NCBI RefSeq assembly: GCF_002483305.1
Contig: NZ_DLHQ01000005.1
Coordinates: forward strand, 2,798-8,673
Direction: 5' to 3'
Source: Brevundimonas sp. UBA7664
GTDB lineage: Bacteria > Pseudomonadota > Alphaproteobacteria > Caulobacterales > Caulobacteraceae
Length of the DNA stretch: 5,876 nt
Positions 4,824 to 5,876 of this stretch are shown here, in pieces. The stretch's first letter is position 1. The number at the start of each line of letters is the position of its first letter. The notes under the pieces are model-generated. The model did no database searches. It had not been told where the DNA came from and worked only from the letters and a program-made list of their open reading frames with translations. A program made the translations under genes and the position numbers.

Positions 4824-5257
4824 GCCTTCAGGCTCTCCAGAAACCCGCGCATCTTGTCATCCACCGGCACGGGCCGCTTGGTTTCGCGGTCGACATAGAC
4901 GTGGACGAAATAGCCGACCGCCGCCGCCTCCTGCTCCTTGTTGCGGAACAGGCCGATCTCGTAGCGGACGGACGATGTGCCGACGTGAGCGACCCGCACC
5001 CCGGCCTCGATCTCGTCCGGGAAGGCAGTGGGCGAGAAATAGCGGCAGCCGGTTTCGACCACGAGGCCGATGGTCTTGCCCGCGTGGATGTCGATGATCC
5101 CGTTGACGACCAGCAGCCGGTTCACCGCCGTGTCGAACCACGAGTAATAGACGACGTTGTTGACGTGCCCGTAGACGTCATTGTCCATCCAGCGCGTCGA
5201 GATGGCCTGGAACCGGCGATAGTCGCCCCGCTTCGTCCGTTCGATGGTTCCCGTCAC
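4820..5257 (-). CDS. 4HBT-family (hotdog fold) acyl-CoA thioesterase
   Basis: The product has 145 residues, the usual size for a YbgC/FadM/4-hydroxybenzoyl-CoA thioesterase-like hotdog protein, which hydrolyses acyl-CoA thioesters in the cytoplasm. The signature RWMDNDVYGHVNNVVYYSWF (22-41) is clear; Asp27 aligns with the catalytic Asp17 of the Pseudomonas 4HBT enzyme, and GHVNN is typical of the FadM-like branch. A central beta-sheet region follows (VVETGCRYFSP, then VRYEIGLFRN). The substrate cannot be deduced. The start is the GTG at 5257: GGGAG lies seven bases upstream, and the next upstream in-frame candidate is far beyond the neighbour's start. It diverges from the alcohol dehydrogenase gene, with 75 bases between them, and may share overlapping promoters with it. 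Confidence 0.92.
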   Translation of the reverse strand: MTGTIERTKRGDYRRFQAISTRWMDNDVYGHVNNVVYYSWFDTAVNRLLVVNGIIDIHAGKTIGLVVETGCRYFSPTAFPDEIEAGVRVAHVGTSSVRYEIGLFRNKEQEAAAVGYFVHVYVDRETKRPVPVDDKMRGFLESLKA

Positions 5258-5285
5258 GCACGCTCTCCCGTTTATCGTTGAGACA

Positions 5286-5314
5286 AGCCTTGGGCTTGGC
5301 GGACGCGGCGTCAA
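5286..5314 (-). promoter_or_regulatory. Candidate promoter for the thioesterase gene
   Basis: On the minus strand, TTGACG (5314-5309) is followed after 17 bases by AAGGCT (5291-5286). TTGACG is the typical -35 of alphaproteobacterial housekeeping promoters. The start would be near 5279, about 22 bases before the GTG at 5257. It overlaps the divergent candidate promoter at 5296-5325. Confidence 0.42.
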
Positions 5315-5325
5315 GCGCCTAGCCT
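5296..5325 (+). promoter_or_regulatory. Candidate leaderless promoter for the alcohol dehydrogenase
   Basis: TTGGCG (5296-5301) and TAGCCT (5320-5325) are 18 bases apart. A start 7-8 bases after the -10 falls on the A of the ATG at 5333. The bases just before that ATG are a C-run with no Shine-Dalgarno, which fits a leaderless message. Confidence 0.35.
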
Positions 5326-5332
5326 CCCCCAT

Positions 5333-5876
5333 ATGCAGACCATCGCCGCCGTTCTCAGGACCATGGGCGCCGCCCGCCCCTATGCCGACAGCCGGCCGCT
5401 GGCGCTGGAGACGGTGACGCTCGATCCGCCGGGGCGGGACGAGGTGCGGGTGGCGGTCAAGGCCGCGGGGCTGTGCCATTCGGATCTGAGCGTCATCAAT
5501 GGCGACCGGCCGCGGCCCCTGCCGATGGCGCTGGGGCATGAGGCGGCGGGGGTGGTGGAGGCGCTGGGCGCGGGCGTCACCGATCTCGAGGTCGGGGACC
5601 ATGTGGTCATGGTCTTCATGCCGAGCTGCGGCCATTGCGATCCCTGCGCCGGAGGCCGGCCGGCGCTGTGCGAGCCGGGGGCGGCGGCCAACGGCAGGGG
5701 CGAACTGCTGGGCGGCGGACGGCGGCTGCATGATGCCGCGGGCGAGCTCAATCATCATCTCGGCTGCTCCGCCTTCGCGGCCCATGCCGTGGTCTCGCGG
5801 CGGTCGCTGGTGAAGGTCGATCGCGACCTGCCGTTCGAGCACGCCGCCCTGTTCGGCTGCGCGGTGCTGACCGGCG
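5333..5876 (+). CDS. Zinc-dependent alcohol dehydrogenase (MDR family), 3' end outside window
   Basis: The first 181 residues of a medium-chain zinc alcohol dehydrogenase, an NAD(P)-dependent enzyme that interconverts alcohols and aldehydes or ketones; full family length is about 350-375. Catalytic zinc ligands are visible at Cys48 (GLCHSD), His69-Glu70 (GHEAAG) and Cys176 (FGCAVLTG). The structural zinc site has four cysteines at 99, 102, 105 and 113 with the usual C-x2-C-x2-C-x7-C spacing. The Rossmann nucleotide-binding domain lies beyond the window, so cofactor choice cannot be judged. The sequence resembles the class III/AdhC-like branch. The ATG at 5333 gives the expected MQTIAAVLRTMG opening but has no Shine-Dalgarno; the in-frame ATG at 5363 (residue 11) has AGGA too close to it. 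It diverges from the thioesterase gene. Confidence 0.95.
   Translation, partial: MQTIAAVLRTMGAARPYADSRPLALETVTLDPPGRDEVRVAVKAAGLCHSDLSVINGDRPRPLPMALGHEAAGVVEALGAGVTDLEVGDHVVMVFMPSCGHCDPCAGGRPALCEPGAAANGRGELLGGGRRLHDAAGELNHHLGCSAFAAHAVVSRRSLVKVDRDLPFEHAALFGCAVLTG

Noticed and set aside
5258..5842. Minus-strand frame extending the thioesterase to 340 residues, and other frames opposite the alcohol dehydrogenase.
   Set aside because: The plus-strand dehydrogenase has all its zinc ligands in this stretch; the thioesterase domain starts at 5257 with its own ribosome-binding site.
1..5876. CRISPR array, tRNA or rRNA gene, prophage or transposase, toxin-antitoxin pair.
   Set aside because: No regularly spaced repeats, cloverleaf or rRNA-like sequence, or mobile-element protein motifs were seen on either strand; the two small genes do not show a toxin-antitoxin layout.

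Overview
The window is GC-rich chromosomal DNA, roughly two thirds G+C by eye. It looks like an alphaproteobacterium, most probably a member of the Caulobacterales such as a Brevundimonas or Caulobacter relative. The grounds are the sequence style of RuvA, RuvC and YebC, the yebC/ruvC/ruvA/ruvB neighbourhood, a consensus-type EcfG (general stress sigma factor) promoter, and the sparse GANTC sites. The genus is an inference from recalled family sequences, not from a database search.

Layout, left to right. The minus strand carries ruvB (1-691, its 3' part lies outside the window), ruvA (848-1465) and ruvC (1462-1986), the Holliday-junction branch migration and resolution complex. A 135-bp palindromic repeat (700-834) of REP-doublet type fills almost the whole ruvA-ruvB gap. 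Upstream of ruvC, same strand, come an MgtC/SapB-family membrane protein (2024-2716) and a small cupin (2785-3180). A plus-strand gene for an unknown 73-residue protein (3398-3619) diverges from the cupin and converges on yebC (minus, 3626-4399). Next come a plus-strand gene for an acidic single-span membrane protein (4623-4823), a minus-strand hotdog thioesterase (4820-5257) and the first half of a plus-strand zinc alcohol dehydrogenase (5333 to the window end).

How the parts work together. RuvA, RuvB and RuvC act as one machine. YebC is a translation factor family often encoded just before ruvC, but here the cupin, the unknown small gene and the MgtC protein lie between them, so this looks like an expanded yebC-ruv locus. 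The cupin has an exact GGAAC-N16-CGTT promoter of the EcfG type about 100 bases upstream, and the divergent small gene has a near match facing the other way. This suggests a small general-stress module inside a housekeeping locus.

No CRISPR array, tRNA, rRNA, phage gene or transposase was seen, and no clearly new multi-gene system. The most unusual items are the stress-type divergent promoter pair with its unknown gene, the palindromic repeat inside the ruv operon at the edge of the ruvB ribosome-binding region, and a strong terminator-like hairpin sitting between two divergent promoters at 4513-4554.
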